A DNA stretch of 9,726 nucleotides, from NCBI GenBank assembly GCA_025463305.1, contig JAOBWK010000011.1, positions 1 to 9,726 of the forward strand, read 5' to 3'. Shown here piece after piece: positions 1 to 6,759 of this stretch. Positions within the stretch are counted from its first letter, which is position 1. Each line of letters begins with the position of its first letter. Source of the stretch: Ilumatobacteraceae bacterium (lineage in GTDB: Bacteria; Actinomycetota; Acidimicrobiia; Acidimicrobiales; Ilumatobacteraceae). The translations under genes were made by a program, and so were the position numbers. The notes below the pieces were generated by a model. It did not search any database and was not told the origin of the DNA. It saw only the letters and a program-made list of their open reading frames with translations.

Positions 1-2640
1 GTCCGTTGACACGGGGGCGATGACAGCGTTCGGCACGGTTTGGCCGGCAACGAAGTTCAGGTTCGACGCCAACGGCTGGCCGCCACACGGGAACACGGTG
101 ACGTAGCCCGGGCCGTCGGGGTCGACGACGGTCACGTTCAACGACACCGCACCAGCGCCGCTCGGTGGAACACCCGCCGACCCAGCGATCAGGACTCGAA
201 GGATCGTGCCTCCCCCATACTTTTGCTGGGTCACTGGCACCGCGCCTTGCGCCTGATCGGGGCGCGTGTCGACCACACGCACCGGCGACAACGCGTAGAA
301 AGCGAGTTGGGCGGGCACAGCGGGAATCGCGTTGTGGAGCGTGTCGGCGAGGACGATCGACTCGCCTGGTCCGTGCGCGTACTTCAATGGAGCGTCGAAG
401 ATCAGCGAGCCCTTACCGGAGATCGTCGCCGGTTCCGCGAGCAGCGCGCCGATGCCGACGACGACGTGATCACCGATCTTGAAATGATCGAACTGGACCG
501 GGATCTCGGTCGCCCCTGCCGGGGTGGAGCCGGTCGTCATCGTCGGCGACGCGCTCTGCGTCGACCGTGCCGGCCGAACGACACCTCCTGGGAACAGCGA
601 CGCCTTCAACGCAGCGAACACCACAGCGGCGTACTGCTGATAGCCGGTCGCGTTCGGGTGGAACGCCCCGTTGGGAGCATTCTGCGCCCACACCGAACCG
701 GGCAGCGTCTCGACCCACGGGTCCGTCGAGCAATATCCGTGCTTGGCGAACAGCGGGCCGAAACCGCCGACGTAGTTCCAACCTTCAGCAGCCGCGGTTG
801 ATGCGACACCGTCGTTGAGCGGGACAGCGATGTGTTCGTAAGCCCACTGCCACTCTGGTTGGGTCATCGGGCTGGTCAGTTCCTTCCCGCAGAACACACC
901 GTTCTGATCATGTGTTCCATCCGGGTAGTCGTACGAGAACACCCGATTCCGGTCGACCCCAACCTGATCGAACCAGGATTCGATCTGAGCGGCGTGCACG
1001 GGCATCTGCGCAAGGCGGGTCGCGACGAACTGCTCAAGCGTCTGCCCCATGAGCGGCATGTCATTCGCGAAACAGTCGGGGATGATGAACGGAGGATCGT
1101 TGGTTCGTGCCGCGATCCGGATCACCCCCGCTTCGATGCAGTGTTTGAGGACCTCACCGAACGCGACGTCGTTCGCACCGATCGACATCGTCACGGCGTC
1201 GATCTCGCGCCCGCGTGCGATGCTCGCGATCGCCGCGATCTGCGCCGGTTCGATGCCTCCATCCGGGGCGACACCCCCGAACGGACCCATCAAACCCTGG
1301 TCGCTCGTCGCGCCCGAGCAGGCCAAATGGACAAACGAAACCGTCGAATGAGGATCCGAGTTCTCGAGTAGCAGCGCTGCTTGTGCCGCACCCGACAACA
1401 TCGATCGGTCACACCTCGCGTCGGTCCAACGCTCGTCGCCAACCTGTGGCGCACCCTCACCAGACGACAGCGAATCACCGATCGACACGATCAAGAAGTC
1501 GCGGCCGGCGACCGTGGTCTGACCTGTAGCGACCACGACATCAGAGTTCGGCTTCACCTTCGCCGCCTCAAGCGTGAACGGCTTCAAGTCCGTTCGGTCG
1601 AACTCCCAAGAACATGCGCCGTTGGGCAGCACAGCGAGATCCTGTCCATCGGCGTGGAACACGAAAATGTCACCGAACACGCAGCCTGACGTCAGAGTCA
1701 CCCTGAATTTCCACGACGACGGGTTCGCCTGGTCCGCTGTCTTGATCAACGTTTTCGACGTACCATCGAACCTGTCGACCATCGACCAGTCGAGCACGAG
1801 TCCGCCGCCCACTTGGACGGTCTTGGTCGCAGGCAGTGAGTGCAACCCCAGACTGTCGGTCACGGTCAACGAGACCTCGTAGTCGCCGCTCCTCGCGTAC
1901 GGGTGAGACGGTGTCACGCCACTGCCGGTGACCCCGTCGCCGAAGTCCCATGCCCACGCGGTGACGGTGGCCGGGAGTGCCGCCGTCGACGTGGAGCCAT
2001 CGAAGCCGATCCGGGCGGGGTCAGCGGACGGCGTGGCGATGAAGGCTGCGACTGGAGGTGCCGACGCACCCGTCACCGACAAGGTGACGGTGAACCCGCC
2101 AGCGACATATGGAAAGCAACCGTTGGGCTCATTTGCAGGCGAACCCATCGGATCACAGAAGTTGACGGCGAACACCAGTTCACCCTGTCCGTCGCCGCCA
2201 AGACTTCGGCTGCCACCGTGGATGACGGGCTTGTCAGCCCAGTTCGTCCACGGTCCGCTCCCGATCCGATACGACAAGCCCCCGAACGAATATTCACACC
2301 AGCCTGGCACGCCAAGGCAGGGGACGACAGCGCTCAAATACCCCCCGACGCCCTCGCACGGAATGGAGTCGGGCGGGTACCAGGCACTCGCAAACGGGTC
2401 GTGGATGCTCGTATGGCCCGAACATCCGATCGTCACCACCGAACCGGTCGCGATCGAAACCCCGCTGTCGACCGGTCCCGTCGAACTCGGATCACCGGCA
2501 ACGCCGGACGTCGCTGGCACCACGATCCCGCCATCGGCCCGAACCACCACCACCGGACGAGACCACGTGAGCATCGCCGCCAAAACGCCTATAGCGAGCA
2601 ACGACAACCGAATCGGCCGCCGGGAGCGCCAGCCGCACAT
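1..2640 (-). CDS. Large secreted SGNH/GDSL hydrolase with PKD domain (partial, runs off left edge)
   Basis: One frame is open on the minus strand from ATG 2640 to the window edge: 880 residues with no stop; an in-frame TAA at 2650-2652 bounds it upstream. Order of parts: a charged N-terminus (RSRRPIRLS) and hydrophobic stretch at residues 12-25 form a signal peptide; a Cys-rich beta region at about 40-190; a PKD domain at about 197-280 with WDFGDG at 231-236; an SGNH hydrolase domain at about 384-680. The hydrolase shows block I SIGDSLSSGEG (Ser390), block II ACSGATS, block III GAND (Asn490) and block V FHPNATGY (His661). The usual Asp three residues before the His is Gly here, which recalls the Ser-His dyad esterases of the Streptomyces scabies type. 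From about residue 779 a beta module with VVDTRP, LNVTV, TVFPCG and ASNLNF begins and is cut by the edge. Probably an extracellular or wall-bound esterase/lipase; substrate unknown. No clear Shine-Dalgarno sequence precedes the ATG. Confidence 0.85.
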   Translation of the reverse strand, partial: MCGWRSRRPIRLSLLAIGVLAAMLTWSRPVVVVRADGGIVVPATSGVAGDPSSTGPVDSGVSIATGSVVTIGCSGHTSIHDPFASAWYPPDSIPCEGVGGYLSAVVPCLGVPGWCEYSFGGLSYRIGSGPWTNWADKPVIHGGSRSLGGDGQGELVFAVNFCDPMGSPANEPNGCFPYVAGGFTVTLSVTGASAPPVAAFIATPSADPARIGFDGSTSTAALPATVTAWAWDFGDGVTGSGVTPSHPYARSGDYEVSLTVTDSLGLHSLPATKTVQVGGGLVLDWSMVDRFDGTSKTLIKTADQANPSSWKFRVTLTSGCVFGDIFVFHADGQDLAVLPNGACSWEFDRTDLKPFTLEAAKVKPNSDVVVATGQTTVAGRDFLIVSIGDSLSSGEGAPQVGDERWTDARCDRSMLSGAAQAALLLENSDPHSTVSFVHLACSGATSDQGLMGPFGGVAPDGGIEPAQIAAIASIARGREIDAVTMSIGANDVAFGEVLKHCIEAGVIRIAARTNDPPFIIPDCFANDMPLMGQTLEQFVATRLAQMPVHAAQIESWFDQVGVDRNRVFSYDYPDGTHDQNGVFCGKELTSPMTQPEWQWAYEHIAVPLNDGVASTAAAEGWNYVGGFGPLFAKHGYCSTDPWVETLPGSVWAQNAPNGAFHPNATGYQQYAAVVFAALKASLFPGGVVRPARSTQSASPTMTTGSTPAGATEIPVQFDHFKIGDHVVVGIGALLAEPATISGKGSLIFDAPLKYAHGPGESIVLADTLHNAIPAVPAQLAFYALSPVRVVDTRPDQAQGAVPVTQQKYGGGTILRVLIAGSAGVPPSGAGAVSLNVTVVDPDGPGYVTVFPCGGQPLASNLNFVAGQTVPNAVIAPVSTD

Positions 2641-2868
2641 CAGCAAACGTTAACCCGCGCTCAGCTGCCCCGCAAGCAACATCCCAAGCAACGAGTCGCC
2701 TCATCGTGTCGATCCGAAGTCATCTTCTTTCGACGCCTACGCTGCTCCGCCAACGACGCGTGAGCGAATCACATGATGTTGGAGAAAGACCCGAACGCGG
2801 CCAGCACCGACATGACGAAGTCAGAAGACGTCTGGCGGCGCCCAGTCGTCGGCAAGCGCCATGAAATC
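2641..2868. other. Intergenic gap between PH-like gene and SGNH gene
   Basis: This stretch separates two minus-strand genes. It must hold the promoter of the SGNH gene unless that gene is read through from the GntR operon. I found no convincing -35/-10 pair, no strong hairpin followed by a T run and no believable small gene. A TTGCTTG sequence occurs twice close together on the minus strand (around 2665-2685). Confidence 0.5.
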
Positions 2869-3351
2869 TCAAGCGTTGGTGTTTCGCTGCAGCGCGGCGA
2901 CTGCGTCCTCGGGGTTCGGCGTGCTGATCGTGATCTTGCGGCCGTTGGTGAGGCTGAGTCGCAGGGCCGGGCCGCCCTTCAGGGTCAGCATCAGTCCTTT
3001 GGTCGGCGTCCAGTACATGCCCCATGTCCACATCGCCGGTAGCACCTCGATTGCCTCTGCACGAGCGATCTGCTCGGCGGCGTAGCGGAAGCGAGGCCAC
3101 CCGAACGCACCGAAGTGGACCGTCACGCCTTGCGGGCCAGCGGTCGTGCGCACGCTTGACGACGTGACGAGGTTGACGGCGATCGCAGCGACCACCACGA
3201 GGACTGGGATCAGGAACCCGACATCCGCCCACGAACCGCCGGACTGTTGGCCCATCAGGATCAACGGGACTGCGAGAGCGATCGTGAGCCCGAGCGCGAT
3301 CCAGTTCGTCGTGCGGCCCGTGTAGACGTGGTGGAAGGTAGGCGTGGTCAT
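2869..3351 (-). CDS. Two-TM membrane protein with PH-like cytoplasmic domain
   Basis: 160 residues. Two hydrophobic segments at about 17-33 (WIALGLTIALAVPLILM) and 44-62 (VGFLIPVLVVVAAIAVNLV) are separated by a short loop. They are followed by a soluble beta-rich region at 65-157 that ends in TPNPEDAVAAL, an ending typical of bacterial PH-like (bPH/YdbT-type) domains, where a final amphipathic helix closes the barrel. The start is well supported: AAGGAG at 3357-3362 lies 5 nt upstream, and the ATG overlaps the stop of the upstream GntR gene (ATGA), so the two are translationally coupled. This pairing suggests a membrane-stress or envelope function controlled by the regulator, but the exact role is unknown. 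The family call rests on architecture and the C-terminal motif, not on a database match. Confidence 0.8.
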   Translation of the reverse strand: MTTPTFHHVYTGRTTNWIALGLTIALAVPLILMGQQSGGSWADVGFLIPVLVVVAAIAVNLVTSSSVRTTAGPQGVTVHFGAFGWPRFRYAAEQIARAEAIEVLPAMWTWGMYWTPTKGLMLTLKGGPALRLSLTNGRKITISTPNPEDAVAALQRNTNA

Positions 3352-3695
3352 GCCAGCTCCTTGATAAGTCGGATGAGATCGTCGGCTGCCAACCCGTTCG
3401 AGGCGCCGACGTCGAGGTAGTTCCGAGCCGCTTTCAGCACCGCCGGCTCAGGGCGGATCGACTTCGCAACACGCGCGCCGCGCCCGCGCCGGAACTCGAG
3501 CACGCCGTCGTCGCGCAAGTCGCGGTAGGCCGCCAGCACCGTGTTGCGATCGACCGCGATCGCGTCGGCCAGCTCCGCCGCCGGCGGCAACTGGACGCCC
3601 ACCTCCAGCTCCCCGTTCGACACAGCGCGCCGCGTGCACGTGACGATCTGCTCCCGGAGTGATGTCGCCGAGCCGTGGTCGATGGTCCAGATCAT
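3348..3695 (-). CDS. GntR-family transcriptional regulator, YtrA-like
   Basis: 115 residues: an N-terminal winged helix and a short C-terminal helical tail, the size and layout of the YtrA subfamily, which lacks the large ligand-binding domain of FadR/HutC proteins. The GntR core is clear: LREQIV near residue 13, LPPAAELADAIAVDRNTV at 36-53, AYRDLRDDGVLEFRRGRG at 56-73. The open frame extends to 4019, but that part is not GntR-like; the start at MIWTIDHGS matches the family, and the promoter lies directly upstream of it, leaving only a few untranslated bases. The gene overlaps the PH-like membrane protein gene by ATGA. YtrA regulators usually repress their own operon of membrane proteins, and a TAGTACTA palindrome over the promoter fits that. 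Confidence 0.9.
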   Translation of the reverse strand: MIWTIDHGSATSLREQIVTCTRRAVSNGELEVGVQLPPAAELADAIAVDRNTVLAAYRDLRDDGVLEFRRGRGARVAKSIRPEPAVLKAARNYLDVGASNGLAADDLIRLIKELA

Positions 3696-3700
3696 GGTGC

Positions 3701-3708
3701 TAGTACTA
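3701..3708. promoter_or_regulatory. TAGTACTA palindrome, probable GntR operator
   Basis: A perfect 8-bp palindrome overlaps the -10 box and the predicted transcription start of the GntR operon. GntR proteins bind as dimers to palindromes, and a site here would block RNA polymerase. Autoregulation is inferred from position only. Flanking bases do not extend the dyad perfectly. Confidence 0.5.
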
Positions 3709-3733
3709 TGAGCATCATTCGCGCGCTTGTCAA
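3705..3733 (-). promoter_or_regulatory. Promoter of the GntR/PH-like operon
   Basis: On the minus strand TTGACA (3728-3733, perfect consensus) and CATAGT (3705-3710, 4/6 to TATAAT) are separated by exactly 17 nt. Transcription would start near 3698, only about 3 nt before the ATG at 3695, so the mRNA should be leaderless or nearly so. There is no Shine-Dalgarno sequence, which fits; leaderless mRNAs are common in actinobacteria. Confidence 0.7.
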
Positions 3734-3867
3734 GCGGGGTTCCAACTGGTTGCGGTGGCAGACGTCGTGCCTCGACCGTGCCTGCGATTCCTGGAGGCGC
3801 CTTCTCAGACTGGTGCACGCTGGACGGCAACGACGACGGGAGCCCGACGATTGGCACCGCCCTCACT

Positions 3868-3888
3868 GAGCGCAGAACGCGCAGCGGA
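3868..3888 (+). repeat. Diverged copy of short palindromic-core repeat
   Basis: GAGCGCAGAACG-CGCAGCGGA aligns with the 22-nt copies at 3917-3938 and 8021-8042 when one gap is allowed. It lies 49 nt upstream of the second copy and is the weakest of the three. Confidence 0.35.
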
Positions 3889-4154
3889 TATTCGCTCCAA
3901 CCGCGCGCATCGCGACGAGCGCAGAACGGCGCATCCGGCGTCGGTGTGTCTGCCACTGTGCCACGTCCGAAGTTGGCCTGAACCGAGAGCGCATCGCTCA
4001 GACTGGCGAGTCCCGTCAATCGTTGGCGTGCGACGCGGTGCGCTCGAAGTCAGTGCAGGGGGATCCAGACGTCTCGGCGTTGGATGCGGTGATGGTCGGC
4101 ATCGCGGAACAGTCCCCGGTCGGACTGGCGAGACGTCTGACGCGAGAACTCTGA
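3870..4154 (+). pseudogene. Possible remnant of an unidentified gene
   Basis: This frame is open from just after a stop at 3867-3869 to TGA 4152-4154. Its C-terminal half reads like ordinary protein (for example DPDVSALDAVMVGIAEQS, then PVGLARRLTREL), with balanced hydrophobic and acidic residues, unlike the Arg/Ser-rich chance frames nearby. There is no ATG before 4092 and no ribosome binding site. I recognise no family. It could be the 3' end of a gene whose front was lost, a small gene with a rare start, or chance. Confidence 0.22.
3917..3938 (+). repeat. Short intergenic repeat, copy 2
   Basis: This 22-nt stretch matches 8021-8042 at 21 of 22 positions (the single change is A for C at the seventh base). 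The shared core is GAACGGCGCATCCGG. Both copies lie between genes. Confidence 0.55.
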
Positions 4155-4240
4155 ATGCAGTCCCCCACGGCCGGATCCAGCCGGACGAGCCGGGCGCAGT
4201 GGTGAAGTCACAACTGGCATAAGGGTTCGGGCGGTCGCCG

Positions 4241-6181
4241 CTATGTCGCGGGTGCCGGCCGGCCGAGGTGGAAGCCTTGAGCGAAGTCGACGCCGTTGGC
4301 GCGTAGGAGGGTCAGCGTCTCCTCGTTCTCGATCCCTTCGGCGATCGTCTGGAGTCCGAACGCTTTGGCCAGGCTGACAATCGCTGCCACGAGGTGGCGG
4401 TTGGCGGGGTTCGTGGTGAGGTCGCGGACGAACTCGATGTCGATCTTGAGGTAGGAGAGTGGCAGGTTCTTGAGGTAGGTGAAGCTGCCGTAGCCTGTGC
4501 CGAAGTCGTCGAGGGCGAGACCGCAGCCGATCTCGCGAAGCCCGCGAGCGAACTCCATCCCTGCGGTCAGATCGTTCATCAGCGCCGTCTCGGTGATCTC
4601 GAAGACGAGGTTGGCGGGGTTCGTTCCCTCTTGTCGGATCAGACGTTCGATGAACGGGAGGAGGTCCTCTGACTCGATGGAAGATGCGGAGAGGTTCACC
4701 TCGATCGTTCGATCGCCGGTGGCCGCCAAACGGACGGCTTGCGTGACCACCCATCGGTCGATCTCGCTGATCAGGCCATATCGCTCGGCCACAGGTAAGA
4801 ACGCGCCGGGGGAGATGATTTCGCCGTTGCGTCCGATCATCCGCAAGAGGAGCTCTTCACTCGATGGTCCGCCCGTGAGCGGCACGATCGGCTGAGAGTA
4901 GAGAACGAGGCGATCCTCGTCGATTGCGTCGCGGATACGTCCGATCCAGCTGAGAGTCGCCAGTTCTCGTTGGAGGATGGTTCGCTCCTTCTTCTGCTCG
5001 GTGATGTCACGGAAGACGACGACAACCCCGTTGTTGGTGTCGCCGCTGCCGAGGGCAGCGGCGGAGTAGGCGACGGGTAGCACGGTTCCGTCCCGGCGCA
5101 CGAAGGCATCGTCGCTGACGCGAACCGGACGGCCCGTCTCCGCGACTTGGTGGATGGGGCACTCGGATGCGGGCAGCTCTGTCGCGTCGCCGCGCTGGAA
5201 GTGCACCGTGTCGTGCATCGAGCGGCCACGCAGTTCGGTCTCGGTCCAGCCGAGCATCTTCGATGCGGCGGGGTTCATGAAGGTGACGAGGCCGTCGCTG
5301 TCGAGTGCGTACAGTCCCTCGACCATGTTGTCCACGACGATCCGCAGGAACTCCTCCGTTTCCTTGCGGTCGGTGATGTCGACCAGAACGTTTCCGACGC
5401 CGATGATCTCGTCATTGATCCGCACTGGGTAATAGCTCGCCAGCCAGTGCCGCACGCGCCAGGGAGCATCGGGATCAGCGATCCTGAGTTCGAGCCCGCA
5501 CACTGTCTCGCCGTCGAGGGCGCAACGGTAGGCGTACTCGAGTTGCGGCCACAGCTCGGGCACCATCTCCTGCGCAGTCTGGCCGAGCACTTCGTCCGCC
5601 GACATGCCGCTGATCCGGGCGAGGGTGTCGTTGATGCGCACCACGCGTAGATCTCGATCGACGAGTTTGAAGCCGACCGGGGCGGCTGCCTCGATGCTCT
5701 GCAGCAGCGAGACGGTCTCCAAGGCCTGTCGTTCCGAGCGTCGCAACGAATGCTCGAGGTCCTTGCGCTCGTCGATGTCGGTGGCCGTCCCGATCCACAG
5801 CTCGATCTCGCCGTCGCGGTCCCGTACCGGCCGGGCTCGGCACACGTGCCAACGGAACTCTCCGTCGAATCGGCGGATGCGGTAGTCGAGTGCGAACTCC
5901 GATCCGGTTCGAGTGGCGGCCTCCCACCCGTACCGGGCCCGATCCGCATCGTCGGGATGCACCAGCGTCACCCAGTCCCAGTCATAGGCCGCCTCCCGGG
6001 AACATCCCGTGTACGCCATGCCCTGGTCGTTGAAGTACGTCACTCCACCGTCAGGGGAAGCCGTCCACACGATGTGGGGAATGGCCTCCACGATCAACGC
6101 AGCTCCAGGTGTCACGAGTCGTCCGCTGTCGGTGTCGCGGCACTCCGCCGGCGGCATTGCTGAGTCTTTGCGCGTGGTCAT
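4241..6181 (-). CDS. PAS-PAS-PAS-EAL cyclic-di-GMP phosphodiesterase
   Basis: 646 residues. Three PAS domains at about 30-141, 161-275 and 281-400 precede an EAL domain at about 410-646; there is no GGDEF domain and no transmembrane segment, so this is a soluble sensor. EAL hydrolyses c-di-GMP to pGpG. The catalytic residues look complete: Glu443 in the motif (ELL instead of EAL), Asn496 (NLSAS), Glu528 (FEITE), Asp558-Asp559 (LDDFGTGY), Lys579 (KID), Glu615 (EGIE) and Gln635 (QGFHLGRP). It is therefore probably active. The PAS ligands cannot be told from sequence; PAS1 has the HPDD and RRFDGEFRW features of the PAS_3 fold. The start at MTTRKDS is chosen over a GTG at 6232 because GAGG (6189-6192) lies 7 nt upstream and because the ANTAR gene starts with the same MTT after a matching upstream box. 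It lies 144 nt downstream of the ANTAR gene on the same strand. Confidence 0.92.
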   Translation of the reverse strand: MTTRKDSAMPPAECRDTDSGRLVTPGAALIVEAIPHIVWTASPDGGVTYFNDQGMAYTGCSREAAYDWDWVTLVHPDDADRARYGWEAATRTGSEFALDYRIRRFDGEFRWHVCRARPVRDRDGEIELWIGTATDIDERKDLEHSLRRSERQALETVSLLQSIEAAAPVGFKLVDRDLRVVRINDTLARISGMSADEVLGQTAQEMVPELWPQLEYAYRCALDGETVCGLELRIADPDAPWRVRHWLASYYPVRINDEIIGVGNVLVDITDRKETEEFLRIVVDNMVEGLYALDSDGLVTFMNPAASKMLGWTETELRGRSMHDTVHFQRGDATELPASECPIHQVAETGRPVRVSDDAFVRRDGTVLPVAYSAAALGSGDTNNGVVVVFRDITEQKKERTILQRELATLSWIGRIRDAIDEDRLVLYSQPIVPLTGGPSSEELLLRMIGRNGEIISPGAFLPVAERYGLISEIDRWVVTQAVRLAATGDRTIEVNLSASSIESEDLLPFIERLIRQEGTNPANLVFEITETALMNDLTAGMEFARGLREIGCGLALDDFGTGYGSFTYLKNLPLSYLKIDIEFVRDLTTNPANRHLVAAIVSLAKAFGLQTIAEGIENEETLTLLRANGVDFAQGFHLGRPAPAT

Positions 6182-6208
6182 GAGCAAGCCTCGGGCAGTA
6201 CCCCCGGA

Positions 6209-6237
6209 GTACCCGCACGAGACTTTGGTCACATCTC
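6209..6237 (-). promoter_or_regulatory. Upstream box of the EAL gene (copy 1), putative promoter
   Basis: This 29-bp block ends 28 nt before the EAL ATG and matches the block before the ANTAR gene at 23 of 29 positions. Read on the minus strand it begins GAGATGTGAC and ends CGGGTAC. GGGTAC (6209-6214) resembles the -10 box of actinobacterial stress sigma factors (SigB/SigF, GGGTAT or GGGTAC); GTGA lies 14 nt upstream but is only a weak -35 match. A second GGGTAC follows at 6198-6203. The promoter reading is inference; a shared operator or RNA element is also possible. Confidence 0.5.
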
Positions 6238-6325
6238 ACTGGAAACCACCTTCGTGCGCGAATGCGGCTCGACGTGACAGGTCGAGGCAATGGACATGGC
6301 GGAGGCGGTCCGGCACCACGACTCT

Positions 6326-6706
6326 TCAGAGGGCGGGCGCCTCGATGAAGCCGCTGTTTCGTTGCAGTTTGCGCTGGTGGTGGCGGACCATTTCGAGGGC
6401 GACGACGAGGAGATCGGTTCGGGTTCGTTCGGCGCGCCCCTCGATCACGAGTGCAGCTGATTCGGCGCTGCAACGTTCCTCGAGCATGATGATGCCGACG
6501 GCACACCACATCAACATCCTCTCTGCCAGCGTGTCGTCAATCGCCGGAGAGCACGCACACCGATCGTGACCTGACGGGATCGATGGCGGCCCGGCGATTG
6601 GATCGCCACCCGGCTCATTCGTTTCCAATCCCGACTCGTCAGGTGCCGTTGCAAGCACATTGCAGGCGGCTGCCGGCGGCGGCACTGGTTCTCGGAGCGT
6701 CGTCAT
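6326..6706 (-). CDS. ANTAR-domain protein, putative RNA-binding antiterminator
   Basis: 126 residues. The first 50 are Pro/Gly-rich and probably disordered, with no receiver or GAF sensor domain. Residues about 56-112 fit the ANTAR three-helix pattern: AVGIIMLEERCSAESAAL aligns with the family's AKGVLMxRYxxxxxxAF core, and the TRTDLLVVALEMV part with the last helix. ANTAR proteins bind paired hexaloop RNA hairpins and prevent termination. The usual Lys of AKG is Val here. The start at MTTLREP is chosen over the upstream extension because it mirrors the EAL gene's MTTRK start and follows the conserved box; no strong Shine-Dalgarno sequence is seen. The HTH gene ends 44 nt upstream on the same strand and the EAL gene starts 144 nt downstream, suggesting a functional group. 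With no sensor domain, its input may come from a partner. Confidence 0.75.
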   Translation of the reverse strand: MTTLREPVPPPAAACNVLATAPDESGLETNEPGGDPIAGPPSIPSGHDRCACSPAIDDTLAERMLMWCAVGIIMLEERCSAESAALVIEGRAERTRTDLLVVALEMVRHHQRKLQRNSGFIEAPAL

Positions 6707-6730
6707 GAAGCAAGCATCAGGCCCCCCCAC

Positions 6731-6759
6731 GTACCCGTACGAGCCACACGTCACATCTC
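6731..6759 (-). promoter_or_regulatory. Upstream box of the ANTAR gene (copy 2), putative promoter
   Basis: This is the second copy of the 29-bp box, 25 nt before the ANTAR ATG. Its first nine bases (minus strand GAGATGTGA) are also the last codons and stop of the HTH gene, so the box reaches into coding sequence. GGGTAC is at 6731-6736, at the same spacing from GTGAC as in copy 1. A run of seven G follows directly. The coordinate offset to copy 1 is constant over the whole block (522 nt), with no gaps. Confidence 0.5.

Larger units (their letters stand above)
3696..4240. other. 545-nt gap between GntR operon and EAL gene
   Basis: The right-hand end (3696-3735) is the GntR promoter. The rest holds two diverged copies of a short repeat (3868-3888 and 3917-3938) and an open plus-strand stretch that may be a gene relic (3870-4154). 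The other open frames on both strands are rich in Arg/Ser/Pro and look like chance frames of high-GC DNA. No strong terminator follows the EAL gene stop at 4241-4243. Confidence 0.5.

Noticed and set aside
40..2763. Long plus-strand frames opposite the SGNH gene (40-801, 832-1371, 1840-2763)
   Set aside because: They are Arg/His-rich shadows; the minus strand carries signal peptide, PKD and SGNH motifs in one continuous frame.
3696..4019. N-terminal extension of the GntR gene up to 4019
   Set aside because: The extra 108 residues are not GntR-like, run through the promoter and palindrome, and the family starts at MIWTIDHGS.
6192..6215. Hairpin from the two GTAC copies in the EAL leader as a riboswitch or ANTAR target
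   Set aside because: The stem is short and bulged, the loop lacks the AnnGnn pattern, it has no GEMM c-di-GMP core, and it is not kept before the ANTAR gene.
6182..6232. GTG start of the EAL gene at 6232 and a matching conserved leader peptide before the ANTAR gene
   Set aside because: Both frames are open, but base changes between the two copies include second codon positions, and GAGG sits correctly before ATG 6181. A DNA-level signal fits better.
6229..6297. 22-codon small ORF ending at the EAL box (minus strand)
   Set aside because: It has no ribosome binding site and ends inside the box; its last residues resemble the HTH C-terminus only because the box itself is shared.
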